Assembly: GCF_041146395.1 (NCBI RefSeq)
Contig: NC_090995.1
Span: forward strand, 15,627,501 to 15,691,500
Length of the DNA: 64,000 nt
Reading direction: 5' to 3'
Origin: Eulemur rufifrons
Taxonomy: Eukaryota > Chordata > Mammalia > Primates > Lemuridae
Shown: piece after piece, positions 13,364-26,237 of the stretch
Layout: each line of letters opens with the position of its first letter
Position numbering within the stretch: position 1 is the first letter of the stretch
Program-made: the position numbers and the translations under genes
The notes under the pieces: model-generated
Seen by the model: only the letters and a program-made list of their open reading frames with translations
What the model was told of the DNA's origin: nothing
The model's database searches: none

Positions 13364-13703
13364 AGGCCGGGCGAGGTGGCTCACGCCTGTCATCCCAGCA
13401 CTCTGGGAGGCTGAAGCGGGAGGATCGCTTGAGGTCAGGAGTTCGAGACCAGCCTGAGCAAGAGCAAGACCCCCGTCTCTACTAAAAATAGAAAGAAATT
13501 ATCTGGCCAACTAAAATATATATAGAAAAAATTAGCTGGGCATGGTGGCGCATGCCTGTAGTCCCAGCTACTCGGGAGGCTGAGGCAGGAGGATCGCTTA
13601 AGCCCAGGAGCAGGAGGTTGCTGTGAGTAAGGCTGACGCCACGGCACTCACTCTAGCCCGGGCAACAAAGTGAGACTCTGTCTCAAAAAAAAAAAAAAAA
13701 AAA
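13364..13703 (+). mobile_element. Alu SINE, lemur type, exact target-site duplication
   Basis: A full-length forward Alu, starting ggccgggcgaggtggctcac and ending in a poly-A tail (13685-13703). The right arm has the strepsirrhine text aggctgacgccacggcactc and actctagcccgggcaacaaa. An exact 15-base flanking duplication, tagtacaaaacctag, lies at 13351-13365 and 13704-13718. Low divergence and intact flanks suggest a comparatively recent insertion. Confidence 0.97.
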
Positions 13704-15044
13704 TAGTACAAAACCTAGAAGCAATTTTGTGCAATTGTGTCCTGTACAGTAAGACCCAGCCCAAGCAGAAAAACTCTTCCAGACTGAAAGAGGAGGTTTG
13801 GAAAAATGTAGCCCCTGAAGTTCCCGTGACGGTTGCCTGACCACGGCTCCGTCACCAAGCTGAGCACAAGGAAAAGGCAGGGACGGGGCTGCTGGGATTT
13901 CTGTTACCTCCACACTCTTTTTTTAAAACACAGTGTTTCTTCTGAGATAATAGATACTATGTAAACAAAACTCAGTATTGTCATACAGAGCTCATTTTTA
14001 AAATAAAACTTGTAATTTCTTCAAAATTGTATCATCTTGCATCCTCTGCAGAACTGTGGAAATCGAGAGAATCCGTCATTAATTTGCCACGGAATCGGGC
14101 AATTACGTGGCTGATCTAATCCCCGGACACGTTCACGCCCAGGCCGGGCGGCCACCGCAAGTTGTTTCGTGGTGAGTGAGCTGCAGCGTTAATCGGACAC
14201 CGTAATTCCTGTCCGTAGGGGACCTGGGCCTCTCCAGAAAGGAGTTGCTGGAAGAAGCCTGTCTGGTAAAGTAAACCCACTGCCGAGATCTGAGGAGCCA
14301 TTAAACCGAGAGCAGAAAACACCCCCCACCCCAGGAGTCTGCGGGTCCCCAAGGAAGGAGCCGCGTCACCCTCGTCCCAACACCCAGTGCAGCCAGACCC
14401 CGGCGGGAGGCGGCTGTGGGGTGTGCGCCTCGCCCAGCGCGGCAGCGGGAGCCTCAGCACCCACAAAGACTCCCACGTTCCCCAAGTCGCTGTGAACACG
14501 GAGCCGCGGGAGTTGGAGTGGCCACAGAAAGTCCCGGCGACGCCCGTGTGGGTAGAAGCCAGGATGTCTGAAGAGCTGCGACCCGTCCCCAGTTCCTGGG
14601 CTCTCTGTAAACCCCCTGGAGCCTGGAGCCTGCCGGGGAGCAGGGGTCACCCCTACCTGTCCCCGAACCCCTCAGCCTGTGTGCCGCGCTTCTACATGCT
14701 GAGTGGGGGCTTTGTAATTGACCAGCCACTGTCACACTCCTGACCTCCTTCGACCCTGGAAAAAGCCCACGTGAAAGACACAGTGTCCTGACGCCGTGAG
14801 TGTGAAGGCCCAGGGAGGCGAGCGTCTGGCCCTGCGCCCCGTTTCCAGTCCTGCCCACTTCCCTCTGCGCCGCAGTGGCCTCGAAATCCAGCCTTTCCAG
14901 GGAGGATGGAGACTGGAGCCACCGTAGTGACAGAGCTTACGGGACACAGAGGTTTTTCTTGTTTCTTTTTCAGCAATGTCAGATGCAATAGGATACAAAA
15001 TTGAATTTGCAACATGCTTATAAGTTATGTTGCAAAAATAAACA

Positions 15045-15185
15045 CTCCAAGTCATGAAGAGGAAAAAAGACTCATATTATAGCAAAATGGCAAAGGCCAT
15101 TAAGCTTAGGTGGTGGGTGGACTATTTTTCTACTTTCAAAATTTTCTTCAATGAACTATGTTTACAATGAAAAATATAAGATTAA
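15045..15185 (+). mobile_element. Possible L1 3'-end relic
   Basis: The text tttttctactttcaaaattt and tcttcaatgaactatgttta resembles the conserved L1 tail (..tttctacaatgaacatgtat..). Confidence 0.4.
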
Positions 15186-15809
15186 TGAGTCATTTCTTTT
15201 CCCCCATAGCTTCAGAGTCAAACAGTTCTCCCAACAGGAAGGCGGCTCCATGTGGGAGCAGAGAGGGGCCTCCCTTCCTCCCCCCAGGAACCTGCACCCC
15301 CTCCCCCACCCCCCTTGTCTGCTCATCCACGCGCCTCCAGCTACGGAGTCGCGGCTACCGAGTCGCAGAATTCGGGATGTCCTCGATTCTCTGCAGAGGA
15401 TGAGCCAAGCGACGGCAGGAATCACTCCCAAAGTTTCACAGCAGTCCAGATTGTGCCCGGAAGAGACCGATTCACATTCATGAGAGGAAATAATCATTAA
15501 AATTCTACAGTGAGCTCCGGCTCTTTCTTAGCTGACCATACCGGTCTCTGAAAGAACCTCCGTCTGGAACTTCTGAGAATGTGACTCTGGGGAGGAACCA
15601 GCTCTCTAAGCCCATCTGTTATTCCCAGAGGGTGGGGGGCACAAGCGGGGGCCCCTGGTTTGCGTGTCCGTAGCCTGCTTCACCCCCAGCACCCCGGGGC
15701 CACGCTCCCGGGAAACTGAGGCCTTCCTGGCTGTCGCCCCATCTCACAGGCTGCCCCGAGAGGAGACCCCAGAGGCCGCCTGACCTTTCCTCAGACCAGG
15801 CTCACTCAC

Positions 15810-15986
15810 CTGCACAGAGCCCAGAGCTCTCCAGGTAAAACTGGGCTCCGCACTGAGAGACACACGCTCCAGAGGGAGCCCCGGCCCCGGACGGCTGCTC
15901 GACCTGCAGCCCATCCTCCGGCTTCCTGCACCCCGTGCAGTGCGAGGGCTCCGGACCCACGCAGGTCAGGCAGGAGGAATGACATG
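15810..15986 (-). CDS. FRAS1: FRAS1 exon: furin-like repeat 6
   Basis: A 177-bp exon, phase 1-1, longer than its neighbours because of an insert between the two halves of the repeat, as in human FRAS1. It reads ACHSSCLTCVGPEPSHCTGC, RKPEDGLQVEQPSGAGAPSG and ACVSQCGAQFYLESSGLCA. Remembered human text is ACHSSCLACMGPAPSHCTGC followed by KKPEEGLQVEQ. The acceptor is cattccgtccgcag and the donor is GCAG|GTGAGT. Confidence 0.97.
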
Positions 15987-17863
15987 CTGCGGACGGAATG
16001 AAACGCAGAATCAGCTCGAGCATCAGATGTGCTGCGACCAACGCAAGCCCCTCCTCAAATCAAACCCCCAGAAGAGTTCCCCCAGTGCACCTGTCAGCGT
16101 ATTGTTTTCCGAGTGCTCTGCACAACGCACAGGGTGGCAGTGACGTTTGTGAAAGGAACAGGGAGAGTGTGGGAACCAGGCATGGCACTTAGGTCCTGGA
16201 AGGGCTGTCGGGCTGGATGGCAAAAGCCCAGCACGCTGGACAACACGGGCTCGGTTCTCCAGAGGAACACATTCGCTGAATGACGGTTTCACATTGTGCC
16301 CTCGGTTTTTATTGAAGACTTCTAGAAGTTTTCATACGAAGGCCATTACCGTGTCTTTTGCAAAAATGGTTGTTGTGCTATTATCCACTAGTCGTCCAAC
16401 ATGAGTATACAGGGGTATGGGCAACAAATTCCTCTCACCATTTATTTGGGAAGAGGCTGTTTTCTAGACGAGGAAGAGGCCCTCTTTGAGCAGCAATGAA
16501 GATTTTACAATCCGTCCATATTTTGTTGTCCTGGGTACTGGTGAAAATCAAAGCTAACGACAGCACTCAAACTATCTCATGCCCGCAGTTGGATACAATT
16601 AACTATCTGGTTCTTTAAAAGATTCTCTAAATTTTCTTTTTCAAAGTATTTATTGCAGCTTTCCTGTTTCAAATACATTTTTCTTGTAACTACTCTCAAA
16701 CTCTTTTCTAAGGTGCCCTGTATACAAATAAATATAAATTAATTTCACCGAATTAAAGTGTGTGCTCCCAGTGTTCTGGTGTCAAAATGTTTAAACGACA
16801 CTGCCTTCCCACGGAGCCCAAAGTCTGTTTGGCAAACAGCTATTTAAGATTTTTCCATTTTACTCAGCCCAGAGGCACTGCTAGTGACTCTCAAAAAGAA
16901 ATTCTTCAGGGAAAAACAAAATGAAGTCTAAGAAAAACCTCAGCAATGGCAGGAGAGCAGAGAAAGGAGGAAATAAGAGACCCATCTCGCTTTAATATAC
17001 ACTAAAGGAAATAACATTTGCCGTAAGAACAGCCAGACAATACGTGAACATTTGGGTGTCTTCACAAGTTTTCAAATGTGATTTTTCAGATTATCCCTTC
17101 GCAAAAGTTTGGTAATAAGAAAGTAAATATAATGTACGCACAACCATGTAAGATACACTAGCTGTAAGATACACTAGCTGTAAGGTACACTAGCTGTAAG
17201 GTACTCTAGCTGTAAGGTACTCTAGCTGTAGGATACACTAGCTGTAGGATACACTAGCTGTAGGATACACTAGCTGTAGGATACACTAGCTGTAGGATAC
17301 TCTAGCTGTAGGATACACTAGCTGTAGGATACACTAGCTGTAGGATACACTAGCTGTAGGATACACTAGCTGTAGGATACACTAGCTGTAGGATACTCTA
17401 GCTGTAGGATACTCTAGCTGTAGGATACACTAGCTGTAGGATACACTAGCTGTAAGATACTCTAGCTGTAAGGTACACTAGCTGTAAGGTACTCTAGCTG
17501 TAAGGTACACTAGCTGTAGGATACACTAGCTGTAGGATACACTAGCTGTAGGATACACTAGCTGTAGGATACTCTAGCTGTAAGGTACACTAGCTGTAAG
17601 GTACACTAGCTGTAAGGTACACTAGCTGTAGGATACACTAGCTGTAGGATACACTAGCTGTAGGATACACTAGCTGTAGGATACACTAGCTGTAGGATAC
17701 ACTAGCTGTAAGATACTCTAGCTGTACGATACACTAGCTGTAAGATACACTAGCTGTAAGATACACTAGCAGAAAGCCTGCACTGGAAAGCAATACTAAG
17801 GGAAAAGTCAATCTACGCCCTTGTGATGGGCCGTCTCAGGGACGGTGGTGGCACCCACGGTAC
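15987..17863 (-). other. FRAS1 intron between FU5 and FU6 exons
   Basis: An 1877-bp intron. One third is the 16-bp minisatellite at 17148-17769. The AT-rich part at 16290-17140 is single-copy by eye, with no coding features. Confidence 0.85.
17148..17769. repeat. 16-bp minisatellite, about 39 copies
   Basis: The unit is GTAGGATACACTAGCT, with variants at two positions (GTAAG/GTAGG and ACAC/ACTC) interspersed along the array. About 622 bp are occupied with almost no length change between units. Every copy with ACAC contains the core ACTAGCT. The array ends 94 bp from the donor of the FU5 exon. Confidence 0.97.
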
Positions 17864-18004
17864 CTGTGCAGACCCCGAGGTCAGGGTAGAAGCCGTCTCC
17901 GCAGCGGGACAGGCAGCGGCCCTGGCGCAGGGCGCGGGGGGCAGCACAGGCTGTGCACTGCGCGGCGCTGGGCCCGGAGCAGCCGGCACACGAGTCATGG
18001 CAGC
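17864..18004 (-). CDS. FRAS1: FRAS1 exon: furin-like repeat 5
   Basis: A 141-bp exon, phase 1-1, reading (G)[38 protein letters not shown] and YPDLGVCT. The remembered human repeat is VCHNSCASCSGPTPSHCTAC with KALRQGHCLPRCGEGF, so order and cysteine spacing are kept. The acceptor is cgctctccgcag and the donor is ACAG|GTACCG, a moderate site. A 16-bp minisatellite of about 39 copies ends 94 bp inside the following intron, very near this donor. Confidence 0.97.
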
Positions 18005-18217
18005 CTGCGGAGAGCGAGAGGGAAGCACACGGGACTGAGGGGACCGCAGAGCCCACCGCGTGCCCGAAAACCCTCCCCATGACGCTCTCGGTCCCCTGCA
18101 CACATCACACGGAATCAGGGGAAAAGACGAGTCAGGAGGTGGTTGCGCTGCCGGAACCACTCATGGGACCCTCACCCGTCTTTCATCCGTGTTCTGCCTG
18201 TTATGTATTTATTTGTT

Positions 18218-18513
18218 TGTTTTGTTTTATAAGACAGAGTCTCGCTCTGTCACCCTGCATAGAGTGCCATGGCGTCATGATAGCTCACAGCAACCTCACA
18301 CTCCTGGGCTCCAGTGATCCTCCTGCCTCAGCCTCCCGAGTAGCTGGGACAACAGGTGCTTGCACCACCATGCCCGGCTAATTTTTCTGCTTTTTGGTGG
18401 AGACAGAGTCTCGCTCTTGCTCAGGCTGGTCTCCAACCCCTGACCTCAAGCGATCCTCTTGCCTCAGCCTCCCAAAGTGCTAGGATTAAAGGCGTGAGCC
18501 ACCGCACCTGGCC
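18218..18513 (-). mobile_element. Alu SINE, old (AluJ-like)
   Basis: A reverse-orientation dimeric Alu from ttttataagacagagtctcg to gagccaccgcacctggcc. It lacks the long lemur linker and is more diverged, so it looks like an early primate Alu. Confidence 0.9.
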
Positions 18514-18534
18514 TTGCCTATATTTATTAGCTAC

Positions 18535-18725
18535 CATTTATTTAGTGTTTGTGTTAAGTGCTTTATACATTGTTACTTGTAATTCTCATTAACAATGTTA
18601 TGAGATAGGCATTATTAACTACATTTTATAAATGAGGAAATTGAGGTCTTGAGAGGTTAAAAAATTTACCCAAGATCACAGAGCTCGTTATACAGCAGGG
18701 CTGGGATTTAGCCCCAGTCTGCATG
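18535..18725 (-). mobile_element. MIR SINE
   Basis: The text tgtgttaagtgctttataca, attttataaatgaggaaatt, gaggtcttgagaggttaaaa and gggctgggatttagccccag is the reverse complement of the MIR core and tail. Confidence 0.85.
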
Positions 18726-19540
18726 GCCCTAGAAGCCACAGTGCCTGAATGGAGAAGAGCGGGAAGTCGGGGGTCTGGAGCCAGAAGCTCCGGCGTCCAC
18801 ACCGGCCAGCCCCCCAACTTAGCGATGCCCGTAGCCAAGCCCACGTCTCTCCAGACCCAGTTTCCTTGACGTATGCACAGTAAGAGGTTGGACCGAATGA
18901 TCATTCAAGATGCTTCCGGCGTTGGCATGCTAGGATTCTAAGTAAGAATTACAGCCGCTGACCAAACACGTGACAACGTCAGGTGTGGGTGCCCTCTGCT
19001 TTGGCCCTGGTGTTAGCAGTGGGGCCTCACGACTCTGAAAGACAGATGGTGGCACAGCCTGGTTGAGCCTTTATGGGCTGAGGACAAGGGTCAGACACAG
19101 GAAGAGGCTCTGCAGGACAGCGGTCAGAGCTGCTGTGGGGTGAGGGTGTGGGGACAGGACGAGCACCTTGGTAGGGGGCGGGACACGGGGGGAAAGGGAT
19201 AAACGCTGGGTGAGGAAGGAGAGGGGTTGGCGGGCAAAGAGGAGGCTGCTGAGGAGAGGTGGTGGGACGGGTGTGAACACCCTGCACCGACAGACACTAG
19301 GCAGCAAGAGGACGTGCGTGTCCCAGACAGGAGGGGCAATGGAGACGCCCCAGGCAGCAAATTACCTGTCAGGAAAGACACAAGTCAGGCACATGTAAGC
19401 TGGAAATTTACAAGGTCTCAAATCGGAATATGTCATAGTTTAGGTTGTATAAGTCTGAAAGAAACAATAACCAAACAGCACATAAAAACAAATTTCAACG
19501 GAGACAGACTTCAGCTTTGCTAGCTAACAAACTTGGTTTA

Positions 19541-19945
<405 letters not shown>

Positions 19946-20259
19946 CTAAGTCAGTGCTGGTTTACACGTACACAGGGACTGTGTGTTAAAGACGCTCCTG
20001 GCATTTGGAAACGACCGAATGGACACTAACGAGGACCGACACACACAAGTTCTTCATTTCATCATTCTAGTCGCCCAGCGTCCACCCGTCTCTCCCGCTC
20101 CCGTGCCAAGCACACAGGCTCTGTAATGGAAACGCTGTCCCTTCCAAAGTGACGTTTTCCCATCAGGAACACAAATCCCCACGCGCAGCACACGGCACCA
20201 AGCACAGCCAAACGCGCACCAAGGACTTTCTGAGGACGACGGCGGGGGCTGTCTCTTAC

Positions 20260-20400
20260 CTCTGCACCTGCCCGCGGCGTCGGTGTAGAACCCGCCGGGG
20301 CACTCGGAGACGCACGTCCCGTCGTGCAAGACGGTCTCCTCGGGGCAGGTCAGACACCTGGGGCTGCCGGGGCCGCAGCTCTTGCAGGACGGGTCGCAAG
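20260..20400 (-). CDS. FRAS1: FRAS1 exon: furin-like repeat 4
   Basis: A 141-bp exon, phase 1-1, reading (A)CDPSCKSCGPGSPRCLTCPE, ETVLHDGTCVSECPGGF and YTDAAGRCR. It corresponds to the remembered human segment ACDQSCDSCGPSSPRCLTCTE and so to the fourth FU repeat rather than the third. The acceptor is tccccccccgtag and the donor is AGAG|GTAAGA. VLHDG.C.SECPGG is diagnostic for this repeat. It is strongly GC-rich at third positions, like most FU exons in this window. Confidence 0.96.
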
Positions 20401-21270
20401 CTACGGGGGGGAGCCGTCGGAGAAAGGGACAGTGAGCGCAGGAAGCAGCGGGGCCGCCACACCCGCGGTGGGTGTCAGCGCAGTGACCTCGCGCTCCGGC
20501 TCCTCAGCAGAGTTCTGTCCCCTGGAGCCCAGCATCTCCAGGGACTCTGCTTTCCGTTTTCACTGCTGAAGGGGGACTGAAGAATTATTCGCTGAACCAG
20601 GCGTAACAGATACTCTCAGGTGTGCCCTGCCGTGTAACCCACTGGACACGGGATTCAAAGTGAGAACGGCCTGGAAGGTAGAGTTGTGGCTGCCGGACTT
20701 ATCAAACAAAAACACCACACGCTCAGCTCCACTGGAATGTAAAATAAACAATGAATAATTGTTTTTGTATCAGTAGGTACCAAATACTTTATCCTTTATT
20801 TCACCCCACTTCGAGAGAGAATTCAGAAATTCAGGATTCTACTATGCAAGTTCATGTTCTAAAATTAGGCTGACATTGTTGAATTTTACAGTCTTTCAGG
20901 CTCTCACTCACTTATTCATTTACTCCAAAAAACAATTATTAAGGTCTGTGCGAGGTCTCGGCCAGGTAGTAGAGACACAAAAACTCATCAACTTAGACTG
21001 TGCTTTAAGTACCTTATTAGTTTAATGGAAGGAAAAGAAATAGACAATATTAGAACTATTAAAAATACCACACAGATCAGTCTGTATAGGCAAAATGAAA
21101 AGCCAGAAAAAGGTGAGTGGGGTTAGAGAGAGAAAAGGTCAAAAACGAAATCGTAGAAGCAGCAACCACTGAGCCCTGTCCCGGAAAGTGGGTCGAACCG
21201 TGCGGGGCTGACGGAAGCGGCCGGATGCCTCAGGCCGAGCCGCACAGACGTCGAGACCCGGCACCGGGAG

Positions 21271-21732
21271 GAGCCCGGGCTGTGCAGGGCAAGAGCGTCC
21301 ACCGGGCTGCCAAGTGGGAAGCCCGGCGGGAAGGCCGCAGCCAGACCCCGCCGTCTGGACTCTCAGCCTGTGCACGGTGCCGGGAGCCCGGGCTGTGCAG
21401 GGCAAGAGCGTCCACCGGGCTGCCAAGTGGGAAGCCCGGCGGGAAGGCCGCAGCCAGACCCCGCCGTCTGGACTCTCAGCCTGTGCACGGTGCCGGGAGC
21501 CCGGGCTGTGCAGGGCAAGAGCGTCCACCGGGCTGCCAAGTGGGAAGCCCGGCAGGAAGGCCGCAGCCAGACCCCGCCGTCTGGACTCTCAGCCTGTGCA
21601 CGGTGCCGGGAGCCCGGGCTGTGCAGGGCAAGAGCGTCCACCGGGCTGCCAAGTGGGAAGCCCGGCAGGAAGGCCGCAGCCAGAGCCCGCCGTCTGGACT
21701 CTCAGCCTGTGCACGGTGCCGGGAGCCCGGGC
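21271..21732. repeat. 113-bp tandem repeat, 4 copies plus a short tail
   Basis: Units begin gagcccgggctgtgcagggc at 21271, 21384, 21497 and 21610, with a partial fifth at 21723. Copies differ at only a few bases. The GC-rich unit lacks stops in several frames, which gives open frames of up to 286 codons on the plus strand and mirror frames on the minus strand. These frames look spurious. Confidence 0.97.
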
Positions 21733-23139
21733 GTTGCAAACGCAGCAGACACACGGCCACGCTCGTGCAGAAGCAACACCACTCCAGCTCCAGTCTGGAA
21801 GGCAGCTGGGGGCGAGGAGGAGGGTTGGGGGCCCGGCTGAAAGGTCACGGCAATGCTCACAGGGCAAGACGATCGGGGGTAAATCAAGGCTGTGGCGGTG
21901 GGGACGGATTTGCGAGCGGTGAAGGAGAAAACGTTTCAGACGGCGTCCAGGGCTCTGTCTGCCTTGGGGACAGGTGATGCCGCGCACAGAACGCAAGAAG
22001 GGGAGCAGGTGTGAGGAGCATGGGGGGCTCGGGCCGGGCGCTGCCGTCCCGCAGGCAACCTCGTTTGTAGTCCTGGAGCTCAGGGGAGGGTCGGGGGTCA
22101 CCACACACAGGTAGTTGTTGAAAAAAAGATTAGTTTGTTTAGGAAGAGCGTGCAGGTAAGACAGATGTAGACAGATCTGGGTAGCATCGATATTTCAGGA
22201 AAAAGAAAAAATTAGCAAAGGTGACCAAGAAGAAATGACCCAAAGCAAAAGGGAGTGTGGTAGCTGATAAGCCAAAGGAGGAGGAAGCTACCGGAAGGAC
22301 GTGGTCAGCAGCGCAGCGAGGACAAACACCACCTGAGAAGGTGCCACTGCACTTAGAAACCGGGCTACGGGTGGCCTGGGCCACACGCGTCAGTGGGGTC
22401 AGGGGACAGCCCAGAAGTGAGGTCTGGGATCACGAACCGCTCCTCTGAAGGCCCCTGGCTGGGAACGGAGGGGACAGGGAGAGAAATAGTTAAGAGGAGA
22501 GGGCCATTCTTTTGTCTTTCTTATACTGCAAAAATGCAACGCAAGTGCAGACCCTGGAAAGGTTTATTTTGAAAGAGAAGAGTCTGAATGGTTGACGGAA
22601 GAATCTGAGGAGCCAGGCGGACAGACACGCAAAAGTGCAGGTGGGAAGATGAGCCTGGAGAGTCAGAGAAAGGGCTCCTTACGGCGCGTGTGGCCTCAGC
22701 CTGCTCTGCACGCACTGGCTGACGGCGTCAGAACAATCCGAGCAAACCTCCTTCCTGCTACAGAGAAGCAGCGTTTCAGAAACAGGGAACCTCTGGGATT
22801 CATTCTGCCTGTTTCCTTACCCCACCTACACCCTGCGAACCTCTAGAAAAATGCTTTGAGAACTTGAGGAGAGAGATGCTACGTAACGGGGCCACACGCT
22901 CCGTCCTGCATCCTGGAGGACTCAGCAGCCATCCACAGGCAAACGTGCTGGGCAAGGTGACCTTCCATACATGGGCCAGGGCAGCAGCCTGCATATCGGA
23001 CAAGAAGAGAATCACCCCTCAACCCACGACTGCAACAAAGAAACAAAAATAAACCTGACAGGTGTCCTTTCCTTCCACACGTCACAAACACTCTGAGGTT
23101 TCTGATTCTAGAACTGACATCTCAACACAACTGAATAAT

Positions 23140-24600
23140 CTTAAAGCTAAATGCAATTTTGCAGAAATTAAAAAAAATTAGAATTGACCAAACAATGAAA
23201 ACATTGCACATCAAACATTTTAAGACACACCTAAAGTAATACTTAGAAACAAATTGTAAATTTCTGCAATTTAGAAGAAATTATAAATTTAAATAAAATT
23301 ATTAGGAAGATGTCATTTCCCCCCAAACTAATCTACAATTTCAAGACAATATCATTAAAACTTCCAGTTGAATTTTCTGAGGAATTCAATAAATGCATTC
23401 AAAGTCCATGAATAGCTAAGTCAACTTTGAAGAGGAAAAAAGGGAATTTTTCCAATCAGATATTGAAACATACCACAAAGCAACAGAAATTAATGAACAA
23501 AACGTGATGGTGTACAAGACAAGAAATTTAGACTATGGATATTTAGAAATTCCATGTCTTAGAGTTCAGACAGACCCACGTATATACAAAAATTTAATAT
23601 ACAATAAAGGTTATAAACAGAGATGGTAAGCTTGAATTACTAGATAATGTTGGAAAAACTGGATCACAAAACGGAGAAAACCAAGCTGGATCCCTACTTA
23701 AACCCATATACGTAATTGGACTCCAGACGGACTGACGACTTAAGTCAAGATAAAACTGTGAAATTAATAGAAGAAAATGTAGAATGAATTATTGGTGAAC
23801 GTTAGCAAAAGTAGATCTTCAACAAAAATTCAAAAGCAAAACCTTACAGCCAAACACGATAGGTTAAAGATTCCAGTCCAACCAAGGGCACCATATTCAA
23901 AGCTAAAAGCCAACAGAATGGGAACTATCTGCATATTTAATGCGGAGGAGAGTTAACATCCACGGCAAACAAAAAGTCCATAGAATGAACCCCACAGAAG
24001 GAGAAGGCCGGCAGAACAACGGGGAAAGCGAGTTAAAAGGCAATTTATGGAAGGGACACTCAAAGTCCAACAGGAGTTGAAGATAGGCTCAAACTCATCC
24101 GTAATCAAAATATGCATATCAAATGGGATGACCCTCTATGCCCACTGACCAGAAAAAGATCAGAAGCTTGGTGATGCCCAGCGGTGGCGAGGGTGAGACA
24201 CCCACACACTTGGGACTGTAGGTCGCACGGCCGTTCTGTGGAGCAACCCAGCCCTCCTCAGTCAAATAAAGGACACTCAGAGGTAGGAAACCGGCCATTC
24301 TGCTCCGGGGTACGAACCCCAGGGAACCTCCGCTGGGTTCGTGAAGGGACACGTCTGAGGCTGGTCCTGGTGCTGTCCAGCGACGGAGCGAGTGGAAGGG
24401 GTCTGTGCCCAGGAGTGGGGGGGTCAGGCGACAGGGGGCGGCCCCGGGAGAGTCGCCTAACAGTGAGGGGTGAAGGGCAGGTGACACAACACGGGCACAT
24501 CTCGGGTACGTGCCCGAGTGAGGAGGAAAGGAAACAGCAAGCTCTCGTCAACACGCTGTCCTTAGGAGAACCGAATGTCATATACATGCACCCACAGCAA
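23140..24600 (+). mobile_element. Old L1 LINE relic (ORF2 3' end)
   Basis: Recognisable pieces are ttggaaaaactggatcacaa, ggactgacgacttaagtcaa, tagaagaaaatgtagaatga and gatgcccagcggtggcgagg. These follow L1 ORF2 3' sequence in order, with many indels and no intact frame. It belongs to an ancient L1M-type copy. Confidence 0.75.
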
Positions 24601-24654
24601 AAATACCCAGCTTACATAAACTCATAAAAACAGAAAGACAGAAAAATCGGATGG

Positions 24655-24750
24655 TTGCATGGGTGAGAAAGAGAAATGAGAATTCATAAAAGAGAGAGAG
24701 AAAAGAGGGAGGAAAGAGGAGGAAAAGAGAGAAAGAGAAAGAAGGGCTAA
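24655..24750. repeat. Polypurine low-complexity tract
   Basis: Nearly uninterrupted A/G, with agagagagagaaaagaggga and similar runs. Such tracts can adopt triplex structures; nothing shows that this one does. Confidence 0.85.
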
Positions 24751-24879
24751 CGGAAACCTCTGAACTTGCTTTGATTTATCATGTGAGCTGGAGTCAGAAA
24801 AGCCCTTGATAATGGCACAGGTACTTGAAAGACAAAAGAAGGGAGGTTTTTTCCCTCTTGAACTGCCCCACCTTTATAC

Positions 24880-25260
24880 CCAATATTTGCAAAACTCAGA
24901 ACATGCGCAGCAGATGAACTTGGTCGCTGTGAGTTCTTTCGGCCGGGACAGACCAACATTCCCAACAGGCTGGGCTGGATTTTTCTCAGCACTTCACTTT
25001 GAGATTCCACAGATACGGCTGGTGGGTTATAAATTATTAAACCAACACCAGCTGGTCTTTATCTTGACTAGCACTGATCTGAATTGGAAATAAGTCAGCA
25101 TTATCAGCATCCGACGTCTTAATTAACATTCCGATACCAATCAGCGCCTTGGTTCACCGTTGTTTTAGAAAACATTTACGTGAACATTTCTGAAGTCCCT
25201 TGATACAAACTTACAGAACTCTAACAGTGCTACGGGAAGTTCTGTTTATTAAAAGGCCTC
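24880..25260. other. Single-copy AT-rich intron, possible conserved non-coding element
   Basis: No repeat signature was seen. The text cagcattatcagcatccgac followed by gtcttaattaacattccgat has homeodomain-like TTAATTAA content. Conservation cannot be tested here. Confidence 0.25.
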
Positions 25261-26237
25261 TGGGTCGGCGCCAATGGCATCGTGAACTCCCGCATCTCGC
25301 CAGGCACCCGGCGTGTGTTCAGTCACTACTTGCTGATCGATGGATGAGCCGGCTGATTAACGTCAGCTACGGACTGTCCTCCTATCTGCAAGTTTTCTTC
25401 CTGACGCTTTCCAAAATGTACACAGATAAAAGCCGATTCCTGTCTCTCACAGCCTCAAGCCTTGCACTAACCGTCTCTGCTTTTAAACACACCAGCTCCC
25501 CAGCAAACGCTGCTTTCTCAGTCCAGATAAAGTCGAGCTTCTCCCCCAGTGACAGGAACCAGCCTCCGGGGACTGAGGCCCTAGATTAGTGCCCATGTGA
25601 CATCTGTCGACCTTTAGAGAACACACCGGCTTAATCGAGCAGGAAAGCGACGCCGGCAGGCAGAAAAAGATTAGCACGCGCAGGCTGACGGCAGCCCGGC
25701 CTTTCTCTCCTTGTTCCCTCCCGAATCCACACAAGCCACCTGCGACGCACCCACAGCAAGAGAGATTTTTCACACGGGCAACACGGATGGACCCGCACAG
25801 CCTTAACCAAGCACCTGCCAAGGGCTCGCTCTCCCCCGAGACAAGTGGATCTGTCAAGCCCCAAAGATCCTCTCACTTTTGCTGTTGTCCTGCTCAGGGA
25901 ACACAATGAGCACAGTAACTCAGGAGGGTTCCAGGGGCTGCACGTGTTTCTCGACGCACTGGACTCACTGATGAGACAGGAAGTCGTCACGGCCCTTCTG
26001 GAGGAGTGACCACAGGACACGCAGCTCACACCTGTCCTTCACCGTCCAGATGCCGACTGCGGGCCCAGCAACGTCCGGTCGAGCCAGCTCAACCAAGACC
26101 GGCAGGAAGACACGGAGGAAGGGGAGAAAAGGAACGGGGGAAGGACAATGAGAAGGAAAAGGGGAAAAATGGGCGGGGGCACGAGGCAATGCCTCACCAC
26201 AGTCAGCTGCAGGGGTGCACAGGCACTTAGGGTCCAT

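Larger units (their letters stand above)
10032..15809 (-). other. FRAS1 intron between FU6 and FU7 exons
   Basis: A 5778-bp intron holding a MaLR LTR 3' end, two L2 relics and one intact Alu. The stretch 14100-14900 is GC-rich but shows no exon-like cysteine pattern or splice-bounded frame. About 15045-15185 resembles an L1 3' end. Confidence 0.85.

Noticed and set aside
17148..17769. CRISPR-like regular spacing
   Set aside because: The 16-bp units are adjacent without spacers; this is a minisatellite.
21117..21977. 286-codon plus-strand frame
   Set aside because: It is created by the stop-free 113-bp repeat and is not supported by anything else.
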